From: Oscillospiraceae bacterium
GTDB lineage: Bacteria > Bacillota > Clostridia > Oscillospirales > Oscillospiraceae
Assembly (NCBI GenBank): GCA_009780235.1
Contig: WRAK01000001.1
Span: 108,911 to 172,910 of the forward strand
Direction of reading: 5' to 3'
Length of the DNA stretch: 64,000 nucleotides
Made by a program: the position numbers and the translations under genes
The notes under the pieces: model-generated
Database searches by the model: none
What the model was told of the DNA's origin: nothing
What the model saw: only the letters and a program-made list of their open reading frames with translations
In this document: positions 63,849 to 64,000 of the stretch, piece by piece
Layout: each line of letters opens with the position of its first letter
Numbering within the stretch: position 1 is the first letter of the stretch

Positions 63849-64000
63849 CAGCTTGTAGACAAAGCCCTTGCCCTACATTTCGCCGTAGGCGAAAATCTTT
63901 TTTGCCGACAAGTGCATGATAGCACCTGCCTAAACCGCCCTAAGCCTTCGCCTTTGGCGAAGCCAATGGCGGCTAAGGCTTGCATTAACTCAACTAACCT
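63849..64000. other. gene-free right edge
   Basis: No supported gene. It contains palindromic GCCTTCGCC-TTT-GGCGAAGCC-type words and TTTCGCC-GTA-GGCGAAA, similar to low-complexity intergenic repeats. A truncated leftward gene starting outside cannot be excluded. Confidence 0.4.

Overview
The window reads as a moderately GC-rich, spore-forming member of the Clostridia (Oscillospiraceae-like, inferred). Evidence: both dipicolinate synthase subunits, a SpoVB-like flippase, Mini-RNase III, an RqcH/NFACT protein, the Der-DUF512 gene pair, many strong GGAGG ribosome binding sites and a GlgC/GlgD glycogen pathway. No phage and no complete mobile element was found.

Layout. 1-2150: tail of an Ltp-type lipoprotein, tyrS, and a gene-free stretch with a candidate structured small RNA. 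2171-7885, minus strand: phospholipid genes plsY-gpsA with a small lipoprotein, der, a DUF512 radical SAM-type protein, and yceD-rpmF behind a consensus promoter. 8047-14940: tRNA-Ser(CGA), then an accessory region with relics of a conjugative element (serine recombinase, VirD4), a MerR-regulated MATE efflux operon, a Ca-type P-ATPase and a solute-binding-protein relic. 15166-20517: iron alcohol dehydrogenase, DUF4349 lipoprotein, a WYL regulator with its putative operators, small enzymes and tag. 20598-29605, minus: hutH and a YuiF-like transporter, a SpoVB-like flippase, an RCC1-repeat/SLH surface protein, a second iron alcohol dehydrogenase. 29904-36540, plus: uppP, ftsK-mrnC, rqcH, an acetyltransferase.

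36588-50733, minus: mostly one long glycogen locus, glgB-glgC-glgD-glgA-GH13-glgP-membrane protein-malQ-DUF2752. It covers ADP-glucose synthesis, chain elongation, branching, phosphorolysis and maltodextrin processing. A 17-bp-spaced promoter and a near-perfect palindrome lie upstream of glgB. 50864-53406: an XRE regulator with a glycine-periodic membrane-like domain, and dpaA-dpaB. 53844-63803, plus: RDD protein, unknowns, isochorismatase-like hydrolase, comM, thiI, a P-loop kinase, cinA, acetyltransferases and a YjbR protein.

The most striking feature is a dense population of intergenic palindromic elements. One family has arms beginning TGTAGGGG and ending CCCCTACA around variable inner words. 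Arms occur singly, as inverted pairs, or joined to a second family built on CCTCCCTC/GAGGGAGG. Six genes take their TAG stop codon from the TAGGG end of an arm, one arm is read in frame inside the SpoVB-like protein, and three of the gaps inside the glycogen operon are filled with such elements plus a fourth partly. The second candidate novelty is the small RNA at about 1763-1991, whose predicted loops carry anti-Shine-Dalgarno-like CUCCUU motifs.
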